The position numbers were made by a program, and so were the translations under genes. The notes under the pieces were generated by a model. That model was not told the origin of the DNA and searched no databases. It was given only the letters and a program-made list of their open reading frames with translations. From Anisakis pegreffii (lineage: Eukaryota; Nematoda; Chromadorea; Rhabditida; Anisakidae): 64,000 nucleotides of DNA. Positions within the stretch are counted from its first letter, which is position 1. Each line of letters starts with the position of its first letter. Positions 1 through 11,677 of the stretch are shown here, piece after piece. Location of the stretch: contig JAPYMA010000837.1 of NCBI GenBank assembly GCA_035041965.1, positions 1 to 64,000 of the forward strand, written 5' to 3'.

Positions 1-178
1 ATGACAGTATTATGAAAAATCTGTAAACAAAAGCAAATATCACTGAAAATAAAACAAAAGGTAATGGAACATAATGATACTTCATAATGAATGTAAGTCG
101 AAGTAATTACAATTTGATTCAATTGAAAGAAAGAAATAAAGAAAGATTAAATTATATTAATCGAGAGATCTGCGATTA

Positions 179-633
179 CCTTCTGTGCTTGTAGAGAATT
201 CAGTTCTCTTTCCAATGGACTACTTGTCATTGACCGATCAAATTTCTGTTCCAGCACTTTTTCCATTTCAATTGCTTGCAAAGGCATTATTTTTGCTACT
301 GAGGGTTCATTTTAAGTTACAATCTCGAAAACTAAACAATGAATTTTCCTGAAACCTTCTGTGCTTGTAGAGAATTCAATTCTCTTTCCAATGGACTACT
401 TGGCATTGACCGATCAAATTTCTGTTCCAGCACTTTTTCCATTTCAATCGCTTGCAAAGGCATTATTTCTCCTCATGAAGGTTCTTTTTAAGTTACAATT
501 TCGAAAACTAAATGATGAATTTTCCTGAAACCTTCTGTGCTTGTAGAGAATTCAATTCTCTTTCCAATGGACTACTTGGCATTGACCGATCAAATCTCTG
601 TTCCGACACTTTTTCCACTTCAATTGATCACAT
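179..633. repeat. Tandem repeat, 176-bp unit, about 2.6 copies
   Basis: Units begin with CCTTCTGTGCTTGTAGAGAA at 179, 355 and 531, giving a period of exactly 176 bases twice. The first two units are near-identical along their whole length; the third diverges after about 95 bases. A weak similarity around 712-750 (TTTCTCTTCCCAATGA) may be the trace of an older copy. The repeat unit holds one putative minus-strand exon plus its intron. Confidence 0.9.
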
Positions 634-749
634 CACTTTTATTTGATTGAAACTTCCCTGGTTAAACTTTTACTGCTCCATAAATGAGCCAATTCTTGTA
701 GCCAGTCTTTGTCTGAACGTGGAAAATTTATTTCTCTTCCCAATGACAC
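180..749 (-). CDS. Partial minus-strand gene with tandemly duplicated exon
   Basis: I do not recognise the product. Read on the minus strand, each unit of the tandem repeat holds an open exon that ends in a donor site: copy 1 at about 180-298, copy 2 at about 356-468, copy 3 at 532 to about 625. Copies 1 and 2 contain a Met (285-287 and 461-463) followed by MPLQAIEMEKVLEQKFDRSM; all three end in LERELNSLQAQK and then AAG|GT. Copy 3 keeps its frame with a few substitutions, but its acceptor side is degraded. A possible upstream exon at about 674-749 (VSLGREINFPRSDKDWLQEL) ends in phase 1, the phase in which copies 1 and 2 begin; it is also open in a second frame, so it is uncertain. The Glu/Gln/Leu-rich peptide may be helical. 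The gene would continue past the left edge. The repeats are certain; coding is inferred from frame conservation and splice sites. Confidence 0.45.
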
Positions 750-2490
750 CTCATGTACACATTCAGGTCAGGTGTAGCCTTGAAATACGTCAAATTCCTG
801 TGCCTCATCGATGAATTAATTCGCCCTATTGGATCTCTTTTTCTCTGTGCTCTACCTGACCGCGTCGCTTCAAAAGTGCAATTTGGCTTCTGTTACCAAC
901 CCCGTGTTTTTAAGTATGGGATAATCGAAGAGCGTAATTTAAGAGAGAATAGTTGAAGTACGGCTGCATGGTTTGGTGGGAATTTGACATAACCAATGTG
1001 AGAAAATTTGTCAATTCTCTAAAGACACGGTACACATTTTTTTTGTGAATAATTTCAAACTCATAAAGCGAGCTGGAAAAAATTGTGTTTTTAGACTTGA
1101 ACCAATTGGAGGTGACACAGAGTGAAATGAAACAAGTTTTACAATTATTATATATCCGTTGAGCAAGTGCATTCTGAATCGCAGAGATCATTAGCAAAAC
1201 CTTGGGCATATTGCTTTAATCTAACTGGATGCATATGCTGTAGAGATGATATTGTGCACGAATAAAATGTAAGAATAGATCAGCGAGCAACAACTGTTGA
1301 ATAAACAGTTTCAGTAAGCCGCAGATGAGACGCCAGCTGACGATTAACTCCTTTATTGTGCTCATTTTCATTTTGCTTCATTCTCATATCAATTCTGTAT
1401 TCACATGCGTTCTAAAACTGTCTCATATTAATCTGAATCCAGAACAGGTTTCGCTTTCAAGTATAATTTATCAAATCACATTCAATTTGCAAATGAACAT
1501 TTTTCATAACTCTTCATCAAATTATCCATTGAATAAGTGTTGTTTTATGTGTGAACTCAAAAGTTGACTCCTAAAACACAATATCTAGTAACTCCCATAC
1601 CACTACCGCATATAACTGATGTTTCTGTCACTTTCAATGTGTCTAAAATCCCGCTCAAGACAAAATTATTTTTCACGCCATATTCACAAGCAAGATTATA
1701 CAATCATCTGTAACTGATTGAAACAGACACGAATAAAAAAAGCTTTCAGTATACTGGTGCGTGGTTCCGAATTGCACATTTAGGACCAACCGTTGATTAT
1801 TTACCCCAAAGCGCAACTGCTGCGCTTATGAAACTGATTCCGAATGGAGAAAATTTGAATATGATTGAATATTACGAGAGGTCATCTTTCATTTCATTTT
1901 TTTGTTGGATGTTAAGCATAATTTTAAAGATTATTCGATATTCACAAAAGATCGTTCACTACAAGAATGGGAAGATGGGAATTTCTAAAAAAAAAGTATA
2001 TGTCCTCGTTTTGAAAATATAAAGATAATGAAACAGTTCATCCTGAATGAACACAAAACTCATTCTCGTAAATCGCATCATCACCCATCTTCTTCGTAGC
2101 ATAATGCTTGTTTCCCATTGTAATCTTTCGCTTGTGCCAAATGACCATAATGAATTTATAAGAACAACGGCAGTTAGATTATAGAATATTTTTGAATAAT
2201 ATATTTAGCAACTTATCTCAACTGTAGTCTGTTTCAGCAACGAATACAATGTCATATGACATTTATATGCGCATTATGACGCAATAATATCTCATAATGA
2301 TTGCGTGCTGTCATTAAGTTGGTATATTTTGAGGTTAAAAATGCAAAAACTCACTTCAGTTTTACTTCATGAGAACATTGCACAACTGCTTCGAACCCCT
2401 TTCACGGTTATGTCAAATGATGATTAATGCACAAATGAACGCTTTTTCAAACAACACAAATTTCCACGGTCTAGGCATCATAATAAATAT
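750..2490. other. No gene recognised
   Basis: AT-rich sequence with only short open frames that have no coding signature I recognise. Further upstream exons of the minus-strand gene at the left edge could lie here, for example in the minus-strand open frame at about 1140-1209, but splice phases do not settle it. Confidence 0.5.
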
Positions 2491-2493
2491 TCA

Positions 2494-3047
2494 GTGGAGA
2501 TTAGTGTTCGTCGGGGAGCACTTTTCGGCCGAGGGAGGGGTCCCCGCGGGGAGAAAACTGGACGGAGCAGGTCCCGCAAAAAAAGTCGAGGAGCAAATTG
2601 CCCGGAGGTTCCTTTTAAGGAGTTTTTTTTGTTGAAAATTCCGTTTCAGCTTTTTAATAGAATTTTCCTTCTGGATATGAGAATGAAGTCGTTTTTCAAT
2701 GATAATGTTTCAAATAATAAGTTGCTACCATTCAGAAAATTCACAATGTTATTTGTTCTAATTCACATTTACTGGAAAAAAAACCAAATGCCAATCAGTA
2801 TTAATAAAATAAGAACAAGAACAAATCAAACGCATCATGAACGTCATTAGCGGTATTTCGTTATTTTGAGTTGATTGTTCACGATATTCGCGAAGGTGCG
2901 ACGCACTCCCCGTCCTCCCCGTCGGGGAGCGAAGGTGGACAGGGGGGGATCCCCACCAAAAAAGTCGGGGAGCAAATTGCGCGAGGGGAGCGCTCTTTGC
3001 GTTCTCCGTCGGGGACCCCGTTCCCTGACGAACACTATTGGAGATTA
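2494..3047. mobile_element. GC-rich, inverted-repeat-bounded element (MITE-like)
   Basis: Two islands far richer in G+C than their surroundings (about 2508-2612 and 2905-3030) flank an AT-rich middle. They share a direct motif, AAAAAAGTCG(A/G)GGAGCAAATTGC, at about 2577-2600 and 2958-2981. The outer edges carry an inverted pair: TAGTGTTCGTCGGGGA near 2501 and its reverse complement, with one mismatch, near 3022-3037. Open frames across the islands have no family resemblance and are probably incidental. The simplest reading is a non-autonomous transposon, or two nested or diverged copies of one. No target-site duplication was established. Confidence 0.5.
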
Positions 3048-4347
3048 TACACGTATTCTAGTTTAATTCAGCAATCAAACTTGCCATGGACCGATTTATG
3101 GCGTTTGGGTAAAGCAAGTGAACGGGTATGTGATGCGTGTTCGTGTTGAAAACACCGTATTCGAAAGTTGGTTTCATCTTCATCGCATTAAAGCATAAGA
3201 AACTGAAACAATACTTTTTCCAACATAATTCTAAGTTTTGTTTCGGTTTAATATAATTTTGATGTACTCACTTCAATGAATTCATTCCTATCTATTATAG
3301 GCATCTGTAATCGAAAAAAATGCTTGAAACGAATTGTCACTAATAGAAATATATGGATTAGTTGAAAGAACGTTTACGATTCACCTCTTATGAACACTGA
3401 ACTTAGTAATTTTGTAAAATTCAAACTATTAAATAGTAACCAAAATTTAGCTCTTGAAATGTTGGGTTTGTAGCATTTGAATTGAAACGACTAATAGGCA
3501 ATTGGAGATAGGGTGAAGACAAGTTATGATTCGAATAGCGAATATCATGCAATAGACAAAACTACTTAATTTTAAAAGAATTCCTGTTGGTTGTGTTCTT
3601 TAGCGATTCTCAATCAGGTTTCCGTGCTCACTGCAAATATGCAATCCGTTTTTCCGCAGCACTACTCGTTGCCGTGTTGTGGTATGAAATAAGTTTCTCG
3701 CTGCGTTGGTGATCCTTACCAGCATGGCGTCAAGAATTGTTTTAATGTTTTATTCATCTATAGGTCAGCTGTTCATGCTGATTCCAAAGTGTGTGATCGG
3801 TTGCATAGTAAAAACGTTCTTCACTAATTAAAAATGTTAACTAGGCTTATTACTATAGTGTTATCGCTGATCAGTTATAGTGTCGAGGTTTTTTGGTCAA
3901 TTAATTTTTCAAAATCCCTTCTGAATGAACGGCTCATGATTATATGCTGTTTCAGTTTATTTTGCACATCCTCAGTCGTTACTTCAAAGTCAGGTTTTTC
4001 AAACAATATCGCCACGTATTCGCAGAGTGTGGTGGAAAGTTCCTGTTAAGCTTTTAAATGTGAAGTTACGGTTTCGCAGACTGTTACGAGAGTTATGGCT
4101 TGTACAGTGTTTGAGGCATGCTAGTCTCTTGAATGAACACTAGAGTGCACGAATTTGTGTTTTTTGTTAGTTTTTATGTTGAAGGAAGGTAGTTTATGAA
4201 ACGGAGAATATCTCAATAAAGAAGTGTGCCGCGGAGAAGTGGATTGCATATTTGAAATGAGCGCATTTGATGGAAAACGCGTGCGAAATCGACTTAAAAA
4301 ATCCTTTCAGCAAAATTTAGTGTTATATAATGTGATTATTAACGTAG
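3048..4347. other. No gene recognised
   Basis: AT-rich sequence without a convincing exon. The first exon and signal peptide of the following plus-strand gene should lie here if that protein is secreted, but I could not place them. Confidence 0.5.
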
Positions 4348-7300
4348 TTGAATTTAACTGTAAGTAGTAATCATGCAGTGGCAATACAAGCGATATTCCA
4401 TGATTATTCGGGTGAAGATAACGATGAAATGAACATGGTATTATATGGCTGTCGTCGTTTCAAGACTGACGACAGCTGTGAAGTCGGTGAACAAATGGCT
4501 TCAATTGTTAGCAATTCAAGACATCCGCAAACATTGGCCGTAGGTTTTTTGATTGCATGTAAGAACAGGTATTGCTTTCACGATTGGCTTCATCAAATTT
4601 TGATGACAAGTCTAAGTGCTTCGATGAACGATTGCCTCTAAGCGCATTGCATTTACCGAATTATGCCATGTGAATGCATGCTGCATTAAAAACGAATGCT
4701 TTTCATTATATCATTCAGTCATAAATTACGCATAACACAAAGGCGTACGCAAGCGATTTTTCATAGCCCAATATAATCATTGTTTTATGTGGATGATCCC
4801 ATTTCGCTGCTTATCAGCAGCCGTTTATTTCAGCTTTTCAAATCAGCGAAACATCTTGAAGATAACATTTGTATCGATATATTACGACTGAAGACTCTGA
4901 ACACATACTGTTAGTCGATTATTCCTCTGTAACTATTCTGTTACTGTAGAAGCTCAGTAGTGTCTAACATATAAATAATGATAGTCCTAAAATGAGAGTT
5001 TGTACTAATAAACCTCAACGAGCATGAGAAGTGATCCGAAGCATTGTGAAAATGAGCAAAATTCGGCAGAAAATATATTCGTATTTTCCAATGAAGCAGA
5101 AAATATTTTCATCTTTTTTGCAATCTTTGTTCTTTCTTCTCCAGTTATGGCTGACAAATAATAGATGATCGGATAATAGCCCAGTTTTTGGGGCAAACAA
5201 TAAAGTAATCGTTATGAAGTTTCAAATTATGTAATAATTCTCTAAGTTAATCATTGATTTATATTATTTGCAGCGTCATGTGGTGATGAGATTGTGGATA
5301 ATGATCAAAAACTTGTAAATGCGCAAATAGATTCAGAAGGTGAATTGATCGAAAGCGAATGCAAAGTTGATAACTTTCGTAAAATGAATATTGCCAATTT
5401 TTTCGTACGCATTTTACGTCTATTTCAAAATCCAAACTTTATTATTTCAAAATCTGCATTTCTTTTATTACGTGTTGATTGAAGTGAGTACTTGAAAGAT
5501 TGCATTATTCTCCAATATCATTCGCTAAAATATGTTAAAATCAAAAAACATCGTTCATCACGTTTCGATATATTCCATCTTACCGAATGTTATTAATGTA
5601 TTATAATGATGCAAAGCCGCTACCCATCGATTCAGGATGAACCTAGAACGCTGACCGTTACCGCATTCATGGATCCAGTTTTATTAAAAGAGGACATTTC
5701 ACATATAAGCTGTTTTTTCACAAGCAAGTATGAAGCCAACTGCGAATGGATAAGGTGCTTCTTCATTCGTTGACTAAATTTTCCTTCGTCATACGAGAGA
5801 GTATCTATTGATGATTAGATGCGTGCAGTTTTCTTTCCATCTATCAGGAATTAGGAGTTTAGATCAGAATTCTCACATCAATTCAAACTCAAATAGAAAT
5901 GAGGGCATGAAGTTAATTGAAGGCATGAAATGTGTTTCAAAAGTAATCTGACACAGTCGTTTCAAGATGCGTTTACGATTGAATCGTCAACGATTCTACA
6001 GCTGAAAAACACTTCGTCAATCGATATCGACTGTAAGTCGGATCGATTCATTTAGATGAACTTATCAATTGATATAACACAGTTTGATACATAACACTCT
6101 ATTATATTAATTCATTGATGTAACACTTTCCGTCTGTTCATTCATACTCAATTGCTCCATTAGTGATATCTAACAATAAGATTAATTCTCGAAAAAGAAA
6201 CATGAGATTACCAGTTTTCAGTTGTTTCTACCAACACCTCACCAGAGTCTTAAAAATTACTTTCGCTATTTGAAAATCATTGCTAATAATTGCTTGGAGA
6301 ATTAACGAAAACATTTTATTCGAAGAAACTATTCATTTGCCACTTAAATACTGCAATGAAATAATTTAGGGTCAGGAACGCTTCTTTGGCATAATGGTGA
6401 TGAATGCATCATTTATAAGTGCATTGATATCAATGAAGATGGCACTTGTGATCAGGTTAACTGATTTCTGCAATTCATTGAATAGAACGTCATCTTACAT
6501 TCATTCAATTCTAGTATCGTATCTATGTGTGGAGTGATGAAGATTTGATGGATCAACCAACCATACGTACGATCTACGATGAACTTGATACGATCTGCTG
6601 TGATCCGACAAACCTCATTTTTCTGAACACATTTCGTGAGCTTTGTCATTCAGCTGTCGCTGAACATCAACCAATTAGCCTTCATTTATGTTTCACCTTT
6701 TCAAATTGTGCACTTGAGAAAGGATTTTTGGTACAACCGTTGCGTACGCATACAATATCGCATTTAATTACTCCCAACTAGCAGTTCTCTTTCTTGAATA
6801 GATTCCCTTAAAAACTTTCCCTCGGATACACATCCAAAAAAAATTCATCCACTCACGTACACAATTCATGCATAAACTACAGTTTCTTTTCTGATTTTTA
6901 GAGTTCTACATCGTCCGCCTTCAATATATTTACCTCCTTACAAAAAAACTGCGAAAATTGCTTACTCTTAGGTGCTGATTACCCCACCTAACAGTTCGCA
7001 TCGAAAGATTTTCATCAAGGAACATGTACTCAAACGAGTCGCTATAACATTTGTCAAGCACTGACTAATTAGATCTTAATATTTTTCCTTTTTGACGCAG
7101 ATGAATGTGATGAGGCGAACATGGTGAAGGTACCATCAGTGAAATGTGGCTTACTACCTGGATGGTCACCGGTTAACACGCAATTATTAGAAGGCGTTTG
7201 GTTTTTTGCAGCTGATATGAATGCTGATCCAAAAATTTATATGCAATCAGCAGTCGTTGAAATGACAACGAGTAGAGCAAGTTATGCTGATTGTTTCAAT

Positions 7301-10300
7301 ACTCAAATGACAGTCCTTTCCAAAAGTTCAGCTATTGTTTCGCTTTGAACAATAACACTGATAACGATTACAAGAACCTTACGTTAAATGCTCAATAGAT
7401 CAAGCATCATCTTTTTTGTCTTAAGAACAACCCCTTCAATGAAATGTACTTTTAGCAATGAAACATTCAATATACGATTCTTTGCGTTAAGAGAATCTGA
7501 TTCATATTGTATTGGCCCTGGAAATGGAACAGTGAAATTGATACGACATAATTCGACAATGATTGTTCAAGTGAAAAACAGCGATGAATCAGTACCTGAA
7601 TTGCAGAATAATTATATTACATGTTTGTTAATCACTGATTTTACTGATTCAATTAATAGAATCTTTTATTCGGTAGAAAATTTGTTTCATTTAGTAGCAA
7701 ATTTTTTTCTATTGGTGATGAAATAATTTCGAATAAGTTAAAATTGATCGCCAGTAAATCATTAATCATACCAAAAATTAACGATCAAAATTTTATTACA
7801 TGGAGTATTTTCTTTTTTGAAGAAAATTCACTTACTTTGAGCTGAAAAAGTTCGAAGAGCAATCCTTCAAATAACTATCAAACCATCCACTTAGGATAAA
7901 TCTGAAAATTTACGATTGGTTCGATATAAAGAGTGCGATAATACAGATGTAAAGACTCGAAAAAATGTCAAAAAATTATAATATTATGCAAAATTTCAAC
8001 AGTACTAGTGCAACAACAGATTGGTTAGAATTGATTCCGTTGAGAATGTGCAAACGAATGAACTCATTTGTTCAGGGCAAAATCAAATTCTTTACGTAGA
8101 TAACTTGCGAATGCTGCTTTATTGGTGCTTCAATCGTGCACAGAATGGCTCTTGCATACAATATGATGTGGATATATTAGTGCGCACTCGGCATTTGGCC
8201 TATCATGATCTAGCAATTCTAGATCCATATTTAAAAATGGCTTGTGTTAGTCATGACCAACTCAGGTGGTTCGATCTACATTGTAAGCACCCTTTTGCAC
8301 TCATATAATGATAATTTATGATTATTTCAAGTAATGATTCAAGTTTGTATGAGTTTTCAACTTGATCTTTTGATGGGTCGTCATTTTTAATGCTGTGAGA
8401 TATTTGTGAACTCAACAAACTCCAGTTCAACATTAAGCTCGCTGTGGTTTGGATATGAGTCAAACAACGAAATTGCGAAGAACGGTGATGACGCTTTCTC
8501 ATAAGGAAGTACTCGATATACTTACGAATGTGCAAGAACCTCGGTGTAAGAAAGAGCTGCTCAAAGGTCTTAAAGTTGACTTGTCAGCGGTTAGTTAAAC
8601 AACAATCGGGCATTACATCCTTCATATCACGTAACCTAAGTGAATGCAAAATAATTCAATATTGCTCCTCAATAAATAAATTTGCTTATCCAAAACCATT
8701 AGTTCCATCAATTTTTGATGCATTGCCGAAATGCATACATGTCAAAAATGCATATATGAACCATTCAAAGTGACCAGATTTAGATTGAAAAAGCTGGTAA
8801 ATGGCTACTCGTTTCACGTTATGATCATTTTGAATTCGACACATACGCTATGATTGGTCGAATACGATTAATTGAACCTGAAAAAGCGATCGTCAAAGTT
8901 TTTCAATCTGCGTGAGCTGTTGTTGTTGAGTGTTTCTTGGAAAATAATAACTCAGAAGGTTTCGCTATTGTTTTCAAATGAAACTGAATGCTGTGCTGTG
9001 TTATTCAGACGAGCTCTTTGAATAATGATTTTATGGCTCTATTAAGAGGGAATGACTTGTGATTGCTTTTCAGTGCAAGATCGGGTTCACAGAAAAAATG
9101 CTACCAACGAATGTTTGTTTTGATTGAACATGCTGACGGTGATGATAATGGCGATATCACTTATCACCTTTACTTTGAATCATTGCTGGGTTCGAAAGCG
9201 TTCAGTAAGCTATTTTTAGTGTGTTCGTCAGTTTTACTCCAGTTCAAGAAAGAACTGAATACAAGCTGTCTTCAGTCAAAGCCTCAAAAATTTTCCATCC
9301 TTAAAAAGTACGTTCCGATGGATTCAATATTTTAAATCCACTAAACATTAATGTCCTGAAACTCAACTACTGAATTTCTTTGGTAATAAATTAATGAATA
9401 CAAAATTTGAAGTGATCTTACGCTTTCTCTTCATGAATCGCCATGTTGGAGTAATTTATTCGTGTATTGCCTATAATAAAAGTGGACAATGTGCTGAGAA
9501 TGCTCTTTATGTGATATCGCGACATGAGTCAATTGATCACACTGAACTGAGTGTTCTTGAAACAGTTGCGAATAGTGTTTGTATACCGGTTGAGCATCTC
9601 GTTCATGTCGCATTTCATGGTTAATATCATAATCACTATTGTTAAATCTTTGTTATTCTTCCTCATCAGCTTTTTATAGCAGCCAACGTTTCGAATCGTT
9701 GCATAGAACAACAATTCATTGCTCAACTTTCTAAAACAAAAACAATATGAGATTTTTCGATCATTTGACGAAATGTGATAAATTGATGAATTAAATTTGT
9801 CCACTGATGCATAAACAGAGAAAAGAGAAAAAATCGAAAATGTTCAGTTACGATACAATAGAATCGATCATTCGGATTTTAGATATGAGATTACGAACAT
9901 CACCAATTAAATGTTTCAGATGATTGCATCCACGAGAACCATCATCTTAAATTGGCCACAGTAGCGTTCTCAACTGTTTCAGTGCTTCCTAAACCAGTAA
10001 CATTCGACGAAAATATCCAGCAACTGAAGCATCGTTATAAGAATAACACATATTTTGCTATTGCATCTTCATCGCCTGAACGACAACCATTCCTACTGAA
10101 ATTTAACAACGGATATGTTCAAAAGGTTTACCAAAGGTATTCAGCTTAACTTAACACACATCAACCTGATCATAACATCAAACTCACTGTCTTATTGCAT
10201 TTGCAATCAATTAACTAATTTCAAAAGTTCATTCAACTCTTATTAAGTGATGATGGCTGTGCGCAACATGAGGTAAATGTGTACGCAGTAGAATCGAACG

Positions 10301-11254
10301 AGATGTTGGTCGTAGTCAACGCAAATGACCTGGTTCTTTTATCAGCGTTCGCACTTAATACTAACCTCATCATTCAGTTAGCACAATATTCTGGAGAATT
10401 TCCATCCTTATTACCTATCAAATACGACTATACAATTGTTAATCAAACTAAATGTGAAGCACTCTTAAAGCCTTCATGTCTCCCAAAACCAATCCACTTT
10501 CATCCATCGCAGGTTCGTTTCTTTCGAAGATTAACTGTTATTGCTTAGCCGAGATGATCATACAAAAGTCTGAACATGCCTGTTTCGAGATGAACGGAAT
10601 TTGGATAATGAAAGAATCACTTCATCGAACTGTTGCAAATATGCGATGTGTGGTGGAAAACACAACTGATGAATATCGTAAGAAAGCAGAATGCATTGCT
10701 GAAAGGTAGATTTGCAAGTATAATACGTGAATCTCTCTTAGCTTCTTTTTTTTCCCCCGAAACATGAGGACCAAAAACTCCTGCTCTATTTAATGCTGCA
10801 TAAACAGTGATACTTCAAATTTTAGTATTAGTGGAGAATGTATCCGACGAGAAATGTGGGAAATAATCATTCACATGAATAACACCTATGACCTGAAAAT
10901 CAATGACGACGTTCCAGTTCACATGACCTCAGAGGTGAGATTCTGTCATTGGTGAACAGTACGAGCAAAAGAACGGTAATTATTGCCATAACTGAATGAA
11001 TCAATTAATTTGCGAACAAAGAGTTAATTTAGGTAGCAACCACAGGTGAAGTGGTAATGCTCAATGAACACTTCGCAATACTATATTCCACTTGTGATCA
11101 ATATTGCACTCAATTACCCGATGAACGTCGTGCAACAGTTTGGACTCGAAACGAAAGTACCGAATTGAACGATTCAGTGCGAAACGTGCTTCAAAATCTA
11201 TGCATTCTGGATGATGAAATGGACAGTAAGACTGGTGAGAGCAAATGTTGGTGA
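4348..11254 (+). CDS. Long repeated-cysteine-module protein, probably extracellular; unassigned
   Basis: I do not recognise this family. About 15-17 short exons in one orientation read as a single protein of roughly 1000 residues. The clearest are about 4371-4559, 5274-5379, 5967-6031, 6370-6455, 6515-6634, 7101-7280, 8020-8283, 9073-9211, 9394-9624, 9920-10135, 10250-10510, 10520-10709, 10826-10935 and 11033-11254. Several junctions are in phase 1. A motif of two or three hydrophobic residues, Tyr, a residue, Cys, about seven residues with Gly/Asp, then Cys recurs: VLYGCRRFKTDDSC, IIYKCIDINEDGTC, LLYWCFNRAQNGSC, VIYSCIAYNKSGQC, AILYSTCDQYC. Exons opening His-(Asp/Glu)-Cys also recur (7101 and 9920). 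Many Cys pairs and Asn-X-Ser/Thr sites suggest secretion or an ectodomain. No signal peptide, membrane segment or known domain was found. The start is uncertain and some exon joins conflict in phase, so I may have missed exons, or one part may be decayed. The stop at 11252-11254 is a good candidate. Confidence 0.55.
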
Positions 11255-11677
11255 AGTATATTGGGACAGAACTGTGACTTCGATTTTAAGAATCTATAAT
11301 CGATAATACATGTTCTTCGTTGCTTATGTCGAAGAATATCAATCAATCAATATCAAAAATTGCTTTTGCAAATGAATATCGCTTGCGATGAGCTACTTAG
11401 TCGCACATTCACAAAATCCGTCGCTTCTTGTAAGTTTATTCTAAAAACTGGTTACGAAATCTCGAAAAACTAATCCAATCAATGTGTGGTGGAAATCATC
11501 AGCGAAAGAACGAAATTGCTGTATCACCAAATGAACAATAGTTAAAAGAGATGAATAAATAAAGAATCAACATTTTGTTTTTGTAAACATTTGTAAAAAA
11601 TCAACATTTTTGTAAGATCACACTTGTTGCATTCCTAATCAGTAACATTCAACAGTGAACGAAAAACAAAATGTTGT

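Noticed and set aside
2369..3149. GC-rich open frames as a bacterial (endosymbiont) gene insertion
   Set aside because: The islands are repeats of each other with inverted ends, the frames match no family, and the known nematode endosymbiont Wolbachia is itself AT-rich.
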